Shown: positions 53,163 through 61,984, counted from the stretch's first letter. The stretch is 64,000 bases of DNA from Prevotella melaninogenica (GCF_013267595.1 NZ_CP054010.1:682001-746000), one strand, 5' to 3'. Numbers and translations are program-made. Notes: a model not told the origin generated them from the sequence alone.

Positions 53163-56100
53163 TTACTTCTCCAACACTTTAAACTCAGCACCTGTTGCAA
53201 AGTCCTGACCAGACTGTTCGCTGAGGGCTGTCAGACGAACGAAGCGAGCCTTAACTGGTGTGGTGAGGAGGATAGTCTTTTCCTTTCTGTTGTTCTCAAA
53301 CTCACCTTCAGCAACAGCCTTACCCCATGTCTTGCCGTCATTGCTTACCAGAATGCTGTACTTCTTGATGTTACCATTGTTACTGTCCTGACGTGGGAGG
53401 TAGGTGAAGCCCTTGATAGTCTTCATGCCACCACAGTCAAAGTCAACCCAGTGTGGGTAGTTTGCCACAGTAACAGAGTACATTGTGTGCCAGTAGCTGC
53501 TTGGATTTCCATCGGTAAGGTGGCTTGCATCACCCTCACCACTCTCCTGACTTGAAGCGAAGACTACTGACAATGGGATGCTCTCAATGCGTGAGAAGGT
53601 CTGAGAAGCTACGAGCCAATCATTCTCCTTTGTCCAAGCTGAAATCGTACCACCATTGCGCAAGCTAACAGGACCAGTGTACTTCACAGCCTTCTTGCTG
53701 TCATTAACACAATAGTAGATATCACCCTTCGCACCATTTGCATTGATTGTCACATTGCCCTCACCGTCACGTACGATGGTAAGTGGTGTGGCACCATTCA
53801 GACTTACATTCGCATTGCTAACGAGGTCGTTGGTCTTAACAGAGTTCATCGGACGAATCATGTAACCGAAGGTGTGTGGCGTTGCCATAACACGGTCGCG
53901 CAATAACGGACCACCCTGTCCACAACTGTTACCACCAAGACCAGTGATTGCCATGTCAAGATGCAAATAAGTATATTCGCTCTGAGGTAATTCGTGTGGA
54001 TGGTTAGCCATTGCGATGGTGTTATCCGACCAAGGAAGCGCAGAGAAGCTCATCTTATCCTTAGCCACGAAGACAGCACCATAGAGGGCATCGCCGCCAT
54101 CATTGCCTGTAAGTGAGAGCCAACGAGTATCCTGATGGTTACCCGTATCCTGTGGCTTAGGGAAGGCAACGAACTCATCCTCAACATCCTGTTGCTCATA
54201 GATACCAATCATCTGACCTGTCTTACGGTCTGGATAGTTGTCAACTGTACCACGACCATAGTAATTCAACAAGCTGAGTGCCTTTGGAACACGTACGGTA
54301 TAACCTAACTTAGCGAGTGTCAGATTAGGCTTATTGCTTGTTATTGCGCTCTCGCTCTCAATGCTACCGTCAGGGAAGATGGTGTAAACCACCTGCGTAT
54401 TGAAGCGGAAATCATCCTTACCGAATGGCTTTTCCTTGTATTCGATGAGCTTCTTCCAGTTGGCATTACCACCCTCAAGGCGATAAGCATAAGGTGCCTG
54501 TGACTCAACATTGAACACAACAGAAACAGAACCGTCAGCATTTGCGTGGGTTGTATAGTTAGTACACTTGTGCTGTAGGTTGTTCAAACCATTTGCATAC
54601 CATCCTTCGTAAGCCCAGTTGTCATTGTTAACCCATGCACGGAAAGCGTTCAACTCTGGTCCACAACCGTCTGCAATGATAGTCTTACCATCATACTGAA
54701 GGTTATAAATCGTACCCTTTGTGAGGTCGAATGTCGTTGTGAAGGTCTTGCCAGAGAAGACTATCTTATTATCCTTTACGGCAGACATATTCACCTTACC
54801 TGCTGCAGCGATAGCTGGACGAGCCGCTGCTACCTGTACAGGCAACTGCTCTTCAGCCTGAACATATCCTGCCTTTGCCCATGGCATGTCATGCTTGAGA
54901 CGATAGGTAATGTGGAGGAGGTACTCCTTATTTGGGTCAAGACCCTCGTTGAGTCCTGCGATTGTAATGCTCTTATGACTTCTTGCTGGTACACTACCGA
55001 GGTCAAGGTCGCCCTTCTTAACGGTTACACCATCAGCGCTCAGGCTATAAGACATTGCATAACCACTGAGATCATCAGAGTAGTAGTTCTTATTGAATAC
55101 ATCTAAAGTAGCTGTCTTAGCGTCCTTCCAGCTTGTTCCAATATACTGATACACCTTCTTCACCTCATAATACTGTGGTTTTGGAGTCTCATCACCGAAG
55201 ATAACACCATTCATAACAAACTGTCCATCGTTAGGCGTATCACCGAAGTCACCACCATAAGCGAGGTAACGCTTGCCGTCCTTTGTGTAGTTGTACATAC
55301 TCTGGTCAATCCAGTCCCAGATAGCACCACCCATAAAGAAGTTCGTAGACTCCATTGCCTCCCAATAGTCAACGAGGTTACCTACAGCGTTACCCATTGA
55401 ATGGGCATACTCTGAGATATGGAAAGGATACTTGATACCCATCTTACCCTTCACCGCATCGCGAGTCCATGCAATACTTGGATACTGGTTAGAACCCATG
55501 TCCACGATGTCATTGTTGCGTTCATACTGTACTGGTCTTGAAGCATCGTAAGCCTTCAGAGAGTCGTAGGCTACAACGAAGTTATGACCCGGTCCTGCCT
55601 CATTACCCAAACTCCAGATAACGATTGAAGGCTGGTTAACAAGCTGGTGAGTCATTGCCATTACACGATCAACGTGTGCTGCTTGGAACTCTGGCACATG
55701 TGAAAGCGACGCCTTACCATAGAAGTACTCATGACTCTCAATGTTTGCCTCGCTCTCCAAGTAGATACCATATTTATTGCAGAGATAATAGAAGTAAGGG
55801 TCGTTAGGATAATGAGAGGTACGCACGTGGTTAATGTTCGCACGCTTCATCAGCATAATCTCATTTTCCATCTGCTCACGAGAGATAACCTTACCTGTCA
55901 ATGGGTTGGTATCGTGGCGGTTCACACCCTTGAGTTTCACTGGCTTACCATTGATATAATAATATCTTCCTGCCAAACCGAACTCGTCCTGACTTGCTGG
56001 TGTATCCTTAATCTCAACAGTACGGAAACCAGTTTGGAAACTTATCGTTTCAACTACCTTCTTTCCCTGCATCAACTCACCAACGAGAACATAGACATTT

Positions 56101-57194
56101 GGCTCTTCTGCTGTCCATGCTGCCGCATTGTTCACAGTGAGTGTCTGTCGAACGTCAGTCTGTCCCTTACTGTTACAAACAGTCTTTGCCTTTGCATCCT
56201 CGAAGGTTGCCACCAACTCGTTGTCATCAGCAAAGAGTCTGTTCTTATAGATACTCCAACGCAGATGTAAGTCTTTCGCATTCTTTGTAGTGAGGTTCTG
56301 CAGTGTTGTGTTAAGGTTTACAGTACCCTTGCCGTCTGTATAGGAAGGGATAGCCTTCACATCAGCAATATGTACCTTCGGAGTAGCTGTTACGCTGACA
56401 TTACGGAAGATACCTGGCAAGCGGAACATATCCTGTGCCTCGAGGAAACTACCGTCTGACGAACGATAAACCTCTACTGCTACCTCATTCTTTCCCTTAG
56501 TGATATAAGGGGTAATATCGAATTGTGCCGTATTGCGTGAGTTCTTTGAGAAGCCTACATAACGACCGTTGATCCACAAATAGAAAAATGAGTCTACACC
56601 ATCAAAGTTGAGGTAGACTTCCTTACCGTCCCAAGTAGTTGGAATATCAAAGCTTCTTCTAAACGAACCTACCTCATTACGATATTCGTAAGTGGTGTAG
56701 TTCTTTGGCGGTTCACGCATAACGCCCTTCTTCCAGTCGCCCGGTTCGATGTTATATTTGAAAATAACCCACTGATTTACATAGATTGGCACACCATACT
56801 TCAGTGTTCCATCTTTCTGAATACCTGCCATATTCCAACTTACTGGCACCTGCAGACGGTCCCACTTGCTGTCATCATACCCCTTTGTGAAGAAGTCTTT
56901 TGGACGTTCATCGGGGTTCTTTGAGAAGTGGAAACTCCATTCTCCGTTGAGAGAAAGGTAATCCTTAGCAAACTCTGGCAATACTTTTCTTGCCTCATCA
57001 ACCGATGAGAAAGAAGAGAATAGCGCACGAGCTGGCAACTTGTTATAACCCAGTGCACCAGGTGACTGCCATTCATTACCAGTTGGTGCTGTTGCCTGAC
57101 CGAAGAGATAGCCTCCAGCAGGATAGTCATCAGCCTGTATAGGCGCAGCTGTTAATGACGATAATAATAAACCGATTAAAAATTGTTTATGCAT
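53163..57194 (-). CDS. Secreted GH2 beta-galactosidase with C-terminal F5/8-type (discoidin) domain
   Basis: The 1343-residue protein has a signal peptide ending APIQA, the GH2 sugar-binding, Ig-like and TIM-barrel domains with acid/base Glu532 (WSLGNEAGPG) and nucleophile Glu595 (FHISEYAHSMGN), then the Bgal small-chain-like region (about 820-1080). A short chitobiase-like beta segment follows (about 1150-1200, YYCVNDSKKAVKYTGP), then an F5/8 type C domain (about 1205-1343, DGNPSSYWHTMYS, KARFVRLTALSEQSG). It should release beta-galactosyl groups in the periplasm or at the surface. It is a single gene, far from either Sus pair. Promoter at 57313-57342. Confidence 0.94.
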   Translation of the reverse strand: MHKQFLIGLLLSSLTAAPIQADDYPAGGYLFGQATAPTGNEWQSPGALGYNKLPARALFSSFSSVDEARKVLPEFAKDYLSLNGEWSFHFSKNPDERPKDFFTKGYDDSKWDRLQVPVSWNMAGIQKDGTLKYGVPIYVNQWVIFKYNIEPGDWKKGVMREPPKNYTTYEYRNEVGSFRRSFDIPTTWDGKEVYLNFDGVDSFFYLWINGRYVGFSKNSRNTAQFDITPYITKGKNEVAVEVYRSSDGSFLEAQDMFRLPGIFRNVSVTATPKVHIADVKAIPSYTDGKGTVNLNTTLQNLTTKNAKDLHLRWSIYKNRLFADDNELVATFEDAKAKTVCNSKGQTDVRQTLTVNNAAAWTAEEPNVYVLVGELMQGKKVVETISFQTGFRTVEIKDTPASQDEFGLAGRYYYINGKPVKLKGVNRHDTNPLTGKVISREQMENEIMLMKRANINHVRTSHYPNDPYFYYLCNKYGIYLESEANIESHEYFYGKASLSHVPEFQAAHVDRVMAMTHQLVNQPSIVIWSLGNEAGPGHNFVVAYDSLKAYDASRPVQYERNNDIVDMGSNQYPSIAWTRDAVKGKMGIKYPFHISEYAHSMGNAVGNLVDYWEAMESTNFFMGGAIWDWIDQSMYNYTKDGKRYLAYGGDFGDTPNDGQFVMNGVIFGDETPKPQYYEVKKVYQYIGTSWKDAKTATLDVFNKNYYSDDLSGYAMSYSLSADGVTVKKGDLDLGSVPARSHKSITIAGLNEGLDPNKEYLLHITYRLKHDMPWAKAGYVQAEEQLPVQVAAARPAIAAAGKVNMSAVKDNKIVFSGKTFTTTFDLTKGTIYNLQYDGKTIIADGCGPELNAFRAWVNNDNWAYEGWYANGLNNLQHKCTNYTTHANADGSVSVVFNVESQAPYAYRLEGGNANWKKLIEYKEKPFGKDDFRFNTQVVYTIFPDGSIESESAITSNKPNLTLAKLGYTVRVPKALSLLNYYGRGTVDNYPDRKTGQMIGIYEQQDVEDEFVAFPKPQDTGNHQDTRWLSLTGNDGGDALYGAVFVAKDKMSFSALPWSDNTIAMANHPHELPQSEYTYLHLDMAITGLGGNSCGQGGPLLRDRVMATPHTFGYMIRPMNSVKTNDLVSNANVSLNGATPLTIVRDGEGNVTINANGAKGDIYYCVNDSKKAVKYTGPVSLRNGGTISAWTKENDWLVASQTFSRIESIPLSVVFASSQESGEGDASHLTDGNPSSYWHTMYSVTVANYPHWVDFDCGGMKTIKGFTYLPRQDSNNGNIKKYSILVSNDGKTWGKAVAEGEFENNRKEKTILLTTPVKARFVRLTALSEQSGQDFATGAEFKVLEK

Positions 57195-57312
57195 AATAGT
57201 TAGGTGTTATATTCTGTCTTATCTGTCTCTGACTGCCTTCTTCAAGGTTTCTCCAAAGACGCTATAAGGTTGTTACTCAGCATGCAGACCTCATTTCTTT
57301 TATCAATGTAGG

Positions 57313-57342
57313 CAAAGTTAATAAAAAAAAACAAATAAGCAA
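57313..57342 (-). promoter_or_regulatory. Candidate promoter of the beta-galactosidase gene
   Basis: On the minus strand TTGC (57339-57342), 18 bp, TAACTTTG (57313-57320); leader about 115 nt. Confidence 0.5.
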
Positions 57343-57390
57343 TGAGAAAGGGAGGATATTACGTAAATAATACACTCTTGGGAGGAAGTG

Positions 57391-57588
57391 GACAAGTGAA
57401 CGGGTGGACGAGTAAACAAGTTGATTGTGAAGGAAGACAGAGTAACAAGGGGACGAGTGGACAAGTAAACGAGTGGACAGGTGAACAAGTTAATTGTGGA
57501 GGAAGACAAAGTAACAAGGGGACGAGTTGACGAGTAAACAAGTTGATAGTAAACGAGTTGATTGTGAAGGAAGACAAAGTAACAGGCG
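57391..57588 (+). repeat. Higher-order octamer array: three octamer blocks alternating with a 29-bp unit
   Basis: Blocks of 4, 5 and about 5 octamers (GACAAGTG, AACGGGTG, GACGAGTA, AACAAGTT and variants) at 57391-57422, 57452-57491 and 57521-57559 alternate with a near-identical 29-bp unit starting GATTGTGAAGGAAGACA (57423-57451, 57492-57520, 57560-57588). All sit between divergent or unlinked genes. It is not a CRISPR: the blocks are themselves repeats. Confidence 0.8.
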
Positions 57589-57679
57589 GACAGGGTAAGT
57601 ACTTATAATATATGGGGTGAGAAGGGGTTGAAAAAGCAAGAGACTAATACACTTCTTACAAGAAGAGTTTAGTTTTTAT

Positions 57680-57763
57680 TTGCTGTCACTTTTAACACTT
57701 CAAGTAATCACACTGTAAACCAATAAGTTAGACGAGTTTTTCGAGTGAAAGCAGTGACAGCAA
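57680..57763 (-). mobile_element. 84-bp element with TTGCTGTCACT inverted ends, copy 3
   Basis: TTGCTGTCACTTTTAACACTT to GCAGTGACAGCAA; opposite orientation to copies 1 and 2, same 84-bp length, interior more diverged. Confidence 0.58.
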
Positions 57764-57814
57764 AGTTTGTTTTATAGAAATGTATTAAAAAAACAAAGCG
57801 ACATGAGGGGGTGA

Positions 57815-57855
57815 CAAGTTAGACGAGTGAACGAGCCGACAAGTTAACAGGTTGC
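57815..57855 (+). repeat. Octamer repeat array, short
   Basis: GACAAGTT, GACGAGTG, AACGAGCC, GACAAGTT, AACAGGTT units; about 55 bp before the end of the YiiX-like gene on the opposite strand. Confidence 0.55.
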
Positions 57856-57908
57856 TTGTGGAGAGTACAAGGCAACATGAGAATTCGGTTTCCGTTATGC
57901 AGCTAAAT

Positions 57909-58454
57909 CTATAACAAGTCACAAGGAGCAACGACTTTCTGATTTGGGTCCATACCACGTCTTTTCATTAGTTTACCAAGTCCGAAGATATGATAAGACT
58001 TGATAGGCTTGGGCGTAGCGAGTTGAATACCAAACTGATCCTTATAGATGTCATATATAAGTTCTGAACAATAGTACTTGTCATTATTAAACTTAAAGGC
58101 TAAATCATAACGCTTACCAAGGTATTTAGCGTACTTAATTTTGACAGGTTTGTTCAGTACTCGTCTTCTCTTATACCTTCCCATCTTACCCCTATCAATC
58201 CATTTCTTAAGTGGAGTGAGCTTGACAACATTAGAAGCTTCAAGCACATAGGGTTTTCCTTCCTTCTCTACAATCACACCACAATGTGACCACGGAGAAT
58301 TAGTTGCTAATTGAATAAAAGGTGACTGACGACTTTGCGATACTTGAAAGATTAAGTCTCCCTCCTTAAAATCATTCGTCACTCTTGGAGTTCGCTGCGC
58401 ATATAATGCAATAGCAACCAATAGCAACATGATTATTGTCTTAAACTTTTTCAT
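57909..58454 (-). CDS. YiiX-like NlpC/P60-type cysteine hydrolase, secreted
   Basis: The 181-residue protein has a signal peptide (LLLVAIALYAQ), then EGDLIFQVSQSRQSPFIQLA, His57 in SPWSHCGVIVE and Cys129 in KYYCSELIYDIYKDQFG. This His-before-Cys order marks the circularly permuted (YiiX/YebB) papain-like group. It also matches the spacing of NPSPIKSYHIF-type ends (PKPIKSYHIFGLGKL). Members cleave amide or ester bonds in the envelope; the substrate is unknown. Promoter CTTG-20-TACCTTTG at 58534-58565. Confidence 0.88.
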   Translation of the reverse strand: MKKFKTIIMLLLVAIALYAQRTPRVTNDFKEGDLIFQVSQSRQSPFIQLATNSPWSHCGVIVEKEGKPYVLEASNVVKLTPLKKWIDRGKMGRYKRRRVLNKPVKIKYAKYLGKRYDLAFKFNNDKYYCSELIYDIYKDQFGIQLATPKPIKSYHIFGLGKLMKRRGMDPNQKVVAPCDLL

Positions 58455-58533
58455 TATTATTCTGTTATTCTTTGACTTACAAGGACTCTAAAAACATATT
58501 TTCCATTATTTAGGAGTAGCCGTAAAGCGATTG

Positions 58534-58565
58534 CAAAGGTAATGATTCTAAAGCAGAATGTCAAG
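58534..58565 (-). promoter_or_regulatory. Promoter of the YiiX-like gene
   Basis: On the minus strand CTTG (58562-58565), 20 bp, TACCTTTG (58534-58541), which lies just before or within the tail of nrdG (stop at 58583). Confidence 0.55.
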
Positions 58566-58582
58566 CGGAGCAGACTTTTTTC

Positions 58583-59068
58583 TTATAAGCTACTCTCTGT
58601 CTGATGTTTCCAAAAGCGGGAAGTGATATCCTCAAAGCTTCCATCTGTGCAGCGGCGGTACATTCGTTGGTTAGTACGTGGGGAATCGAGTCCACCCAAA
58701 TGGCGGAGGTAGGGGCCCACTTTGATATAGTCGAAATGCTGTTGATTGATGAGCGGAGAGATTGCTGTGCGCCCTGTGTACCAACCAACCTTCAATCCGT
58801 GGTGACATTCTTGGACATATTTTGCAAGCAGGTCAACTGCCGCTGGGTCACCATCGCCCCCCATAAAACCCACACAAGTAATGGTATCTTTCGCACCATG
58901 AATCAGTGCAGACAATGCTTCAGTCGTCAATTCATCTCCCCTATTTGCCCACAAGAACTGACTATGACAGCCCGGACAACGACACGGACATCCCGAAATA
59001 TTAATGGCAAGCGTCACCTCATCGGGAAACTCCTGAAAGACAATATCTGTATTGATATAACGAAGCAT
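58583..59068 (-). CDS. nrdG: Anaerobic ribonucleotide-reductase activating protein (NrdG)
   Basis: Start set at ATG 59068 (MLRYINTDIVFQEFPDEV), the usual NrdG start; the upstream frame to 59140 has no homology. The 161-residue radical-SAM enzyme has Cys27-Cys31-Cys34 (CPCRCPGC), which bind the 4Fe-4S cluster, and the GGDGDP and VGWYTGRTA parts. It makes the glycyl radical on NrdD, which supplies deoxynucleotides without oxygen. The nrdD gene is usually next to it but is absent here. -7 box TATCTTTG at 59171-59178. Confidence 0.93.
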   Translation of the reverse strand: MLRYINTDIVFQEFPDEVTLAINISGCPCRCPGCHSQFLWANRGDELTTEALSALIHGAKDTITCVGFMGGDGDPAAVDLLAKYVQECHHGLKVGWYTGRTAISPLINQQHFDYIKVGPYLRHLGGLDSPRTNQRMYRRCTDGSFEDITSRFWKHQTESSL

Positions 59069-59170
59069 TACTATATGATTCTTTTTGCTAAACACGCTTA
59101 TGCTCAAGTGATTACCTTCACCCACGCAACACCGTGTCACCTCCTTTTAGATGAACGATTTTCTACTCTA

Positions 59171-59178
59171 CAAAGATA
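59171..59178 (-). promoter_or_regulatory. -7 box TATCTTTG of nrdG
   Basis: TAnnTTTG match about 100 bp before the ATG; no clean -33 box. Confidence 0.42.
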
Positions 59179-59452
59179 TAAAGAAAGTATTAAACAAAGC
59201 AGACTTTATCTGGAATTATTGATAAAATTTGTAAGCTTCGTCGCTGTCATTCTTTATACCATCGCACTTTTGTAATATTACTTTTAGCTCCGTCCGCTCT
59301 ATTTCTGTGTACCCATCTATTCTTAGTAGAATACATATTCACACAAATAAAAGATAAATATGTTCTTTGAATAGTATAGATTTTACCAATCTCTATTCCG
59401 AACAATCCAAAAACAACCAACTATTTTGTAATAAAAAATTCAACACTTGAAA

Positions 59453-59558
59453 ATCAACACATGCTCTTTTAGGTTCGTAAAGACGCCCTTTTGGCTTGCA
59501 AAAGGTGCCCTTTAAGACCCTTACTAACGCCCTTTTGATGTCCTATTAAGCACCTTTT
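59453..59558 (-). repeat. Dispersed 105-bp five-unit element, copy G
   Basis: On the minus strand: AAAAGGTGCTTAATAGG, AAAAGGGCGTTAGTAAGG, AAGGGCACCTTTTGCAAGCC, AAAAGGGCGTCTTTACG, AAAAGAGCATGTGTTG, preceded by TTATAAAGAAGTTACG. It follows rmuC in the same direction. Confidence 0.82.
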
Positions 59559-59682
59559 GAAACACCGTTTCGTAACTTCTTTATAACAAGAGGGTTACAA
59601 AGGTAGAAAAGAAGACCTTTCTTTAGCCTTTTTTCGGTATAAAAGCACAAGGAAATGTAAAGGAAATTCAGAAACGACAAAA

Positions 59683-59718
59683 CGTCCTCAGCAATCTGAA
59701 AGCAGATTGTTGAGGACG
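59683..59718 (-). terminator. Rho-independent terminator of rmuC
   Basis: CGTCCTCAGCAATCT and AGATTGTTGAGGACG pair over 15 bp (one mismatch) with a 6-nt loop; minus-strand tail TTTTGTCGTTT, plus-strand tail TTTTATATA. Confidence 0.88.
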
Positions 59719-59765
59719 TTTTATATATAATTTTTGAAAGCTATTTATAGCTCGGTTTCCACTTA

Positions 59766-61097
59766 TTACAGGCTCTCCGGAATCTGTTTCTTCGGACTGA
59801 TACCTAATGTTTTTAATCCTTCTAATCGGCGAACGATGTTACCCTTACCCTCGTTTAGCTGACCCTTCGCCCTGCTGAAATCCTGCTGTAGGCGTTCGAT
59901 GTCGGCACCTAACTTTACGAAAGTCTCTGCAAAGGTGACGAACTTATCGAAGAGTTCGTTTGATTGGTGGAGGATTTCCTCTACATTCTTTGTCATACGG
60001 AAGTTCTGCCACATCGTGTGTGTCAACTGTAAAGCCATGAGAAGATTGCTTGGACTCAGAATGATAATATGCTTACGATAAGCGTATTGCAAGATAGATG
60101 GATCGGTCTTCAAAGCAGCAGAATAGCCACTTTCGTAAGGGACGAACATCAGTACAAAGCCGATACAGCCCGGTACAAGTTTCTCGTAGTTCTTAGCCGA
60201 CAGTTCGTCGACATGCTTCTTGATTGAGGAAACATGTTCCTTCAAATAGCGTTCACGCTCCGTGGCATTCTCTTCTCTGATTGCTGCCTGATAAGCTGTC
60301 AGTGAAACCTTAGCATCTATCACGGCACGTTCTTCATTCGGAAAGACTATCACGGCATCTGGTCGGAAGTTATTACCATCCTTGTCCTTGTAGTTCTCTT
60401 GCAGAAAATACTGTTGCCCCTGAATAAGACCGCAGTCTTCCAACGTCTTATCGAGAATCATCTCACCCCAATCGCCCTGCATCTTAGAGTCACCTTTAAG
60501 GGCTTGTGTGAGCGAAGCAGCGTCATTACCAATACGTTCCGTCTGTTCACGCAGTTCCTTTACTGCCCGTTCTTGATCCTCACGCATCGCCTTGATGGTC
60601 AGTTCCTGCTCCGCATGAAGACGTTTCATCGCCTCCTCAAAGGTCGTTTTAATCTCTGTTTTATTGGCAGTATTCTCCTTGCTGTTATTTGTAACAGTCT
60701 GATTAAAGGACTCTAAACGCTCTTTTAGCGGCGAGAGGAGAGCATCCAAACGTTCTTTATCAGTCGTATTCATCTTCTCCCGACTCTCATCCAACATCTG
60801 TGCAGCCATATTGCGCACCTCTTCTTGTAAGAGTCGGTTCTTCGCTTCAGCCTGCTTCTGGAGTTCGTTGCGTAGCTGTTCGCCATGCTTTCGCTCTGCC
60901 TCAAGCTGCTGCAAAGCATTCTCTTTCACCACCGCAATACGCTCGTCAACATTCTTTCGTTCTGTTTCAAGTTGACTACGGAGGACAGCTAATTGCTCAC
61001 TAACATTCTTCTGTTCCTGTGTTGATTTGTTCTTCATCCAGAGGAGCATAATGCTTGCACCGATGATGATGCCGAGAAGTAGATAAATTATTGCCAT
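59766..61097 (-). CDS. rmuC: DNA recombination protein RmuC
   Basis: The 443-residue protein has an N-terminal membrane anchor (MAIIYLLLGIIIGASIMLLW), a long coiled coil (about 25-200) and the RmuC nuclease-like domain (about 205-400; KGDSKMQGDWGEMIL, FRPDAVIVFPNEERAVIDAKVSL, HVSSIKKHVDELSAKNY, FVLMFVPYE, HIIILSPSNLLM). RmuC limits DNA inversions and also acts in some phage-defence settings; its enzymatic role is not settled. Single gene with its own terminator. Confidence 0.95.
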   Translation of the reverse strand: MAIIYLLLGIIIGASIMLLWMKNKSTQEQKNVSEQLAVLRSQLETERKNVDERIAVVKENALQQLEAERKHGEQLRNELQKQAEAKNRLLQEEVRNMAAQMLDESREKMNTTDKERLDALLSPLKERLESFNQTVTNNSKENTANKTEIKTTFEEAMKRLHAEQELTIKAMREDQERAVKELREQTERIGNDAASLTQALKGDSKMQGDWGEMILDKTLEDCGLIQGQQYFLQENYKDKDGNNFRPDAVIVFPNEERAVIDAKVSLTAYQAAIREENATERERYLKEHVSSIKKHVDELSAKNYEKLVPGCIGFVLMFVPYESGYSAALKTDPSILQYAYRKHIIILSPSNLLMALQLTHTMWQNFRMTKNVEEILHQSNELFDKFVTFAETFVKLGADIERLQQDFSRAKGQLNEGKGNIVRRLEGLKTLGISPKKQIPESL

Positions 61098-61538
61098 ACT
61101 TGTTCTTTTTCATTTGTTTTTTCCTCATATAAAGCCATGAATGAATCAGCTTTATAGAGCCTCAGTAGCGTCTCAACAGACATGAATAGCACAGGCTTCT
61201 ATCATGAGGACTTTGCCACATCGTAAAAGTCACCTTATTTATTATTAGATAAAAGCGTCCGAAACGATACGATTAGCATGACAAAAATACAAATAAAATC
61301 AGAGAAAATTGCCCCTTTTAAAAGAATATTTTTCAGTTATTAGCATCTTAATTCTAAACATCTCCTTCCCGTGATAAGTCAATACTTAACGCCCAATGAA
61401 GCCCTTTCAGTTAACGGACTCAGCATGTCAATCAGCCTATTCATCCAACATACGGAGTAAACAACATCAAAAACGCTCGTATCCTTCATCCTTACACAGG
61501 CGACAACCGTCCACCCCCACCTTCGAAAATGACCACAT
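61098..61538. other. Intergenic region upstream of rmuC
   Basis: A -7 box TATTTTTG lies at 61282-61289 (minus). A 207-bp open frame at 61396-61602 (plus) runs through a terminator and the attachment-like site and is not a gene. Otherwise nothing is seen. Confidence 0.5.
61282..61289 (-). promoter_or_regulatory. -7 box TATTTTTG upstream of rmuC
   Basis: TAnnTTTG match 185 bp before the rmuC ATG; a long leader if real. Confidence 0.35.
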
Positions 61539-61572
61539 AAAAAAAGAGTTGCAGAAACCTCTACAACTCTTT
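61539..61572 (-). terminator. Terminator of a minus-strand RNA, most likely the integration-target gene
   Basis: AAAGAGTTG / CAACTCTTT 9-bp stem plus AGA(A)/(TC)T pairs and a loop, followed on the minus strand by TTTTTTT. No gene ends just to its right; instead the mobile element begins. This suggests the element separated it from its gene, probably a tRNA. Confidence 0.7.
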
Positions 61573-61582
61573 AATACCCTTT

Positions 61583-61608
61583 TGTGGACCAGCCTGGACT
61601 AATCCACG
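61583..61608 (-). other. Candidate attachment (att) site at the left end of the mobile element
   Basis: On the minus strand TTAGTCCAGGCTGGTCCACA resembles the T-arm and acceptor 3' end of a tRNA, but no cloverleaf precedes it. This is what the far end of an element inserted into a tRNA 3' end looks like. The intact tRNA would then be beyond the right edge of the window. The specific tRNA could not be named. Confidence 0.4.
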
Positions 61609-61822
61609 GTATATCCTTATCGCTGTTAGTAAATATTTACCTTTTGTACTGATAGTCTGTGTAGCAGAAATGTAGCAGCAAACTGACTGGTTTATGACCG
61701 CTATTTTGACTATCTGTTGAAAGCACGCTCACTCCCATTCTCGGAGTACAAAGTTAGATCTTTTTGTTTACATCTCCAAATCTTTGTGCCATAAATATTT
61801 AGATATTTTACTGCTACACTTT

Positions 61823-61874
61823 CCAGTGCAAGGTGCAAGCCCTTATATATAAAGGGACTTGCACCTTGCACTGG
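61823..61874. repeat. Large perfect palindrome at the element end
   Basis: CCAGTGCAAGGTGCAAG and its exact complement (17 bp each), with a further CCCTT/AAGGG pair around ATATATA. It carries TGCAA and TTGCA motifs also repeated downstream. It could be an operator, a transfer origin or a recombination site. Confidence 0.75.
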
Positions 61875-61984
61875 AGTTTTACAAAGCAATAATAATTATA
61901 CAAAGATATAAGAGTAATAAAATGTTTTAGATTTAGTTCGTTATATCTATTGGTACACTGTGTATTCCGCTACTAACAAACAAA

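Noticed and set aside
57342..57530. 62-codon open frame (QVNGWTSKQVDCEGRQSNKG)
   Set aside because: It is only the translation of the octamer array, with no ribosome site or homolog-like features.
57391..57588. Alternating blocks that look like a CRISPR array
   Set aside because: The 29-bp units are conserved, but the blocks between them are themselves repeats of one octamer, not unique spacers, and no cas gene is near.
61396..61602. 68-codon open frame on the plus strand near the element end
   Set aside because: It reads through a strong terminator and the attachment-like sequence and has no family features.
61583..61608. A complete tRNA gene at the element end
   Set aside because: Only a 3'-end-like segment is present; the bases upstream (61609-61680) do not fold into anticodon or D arms.
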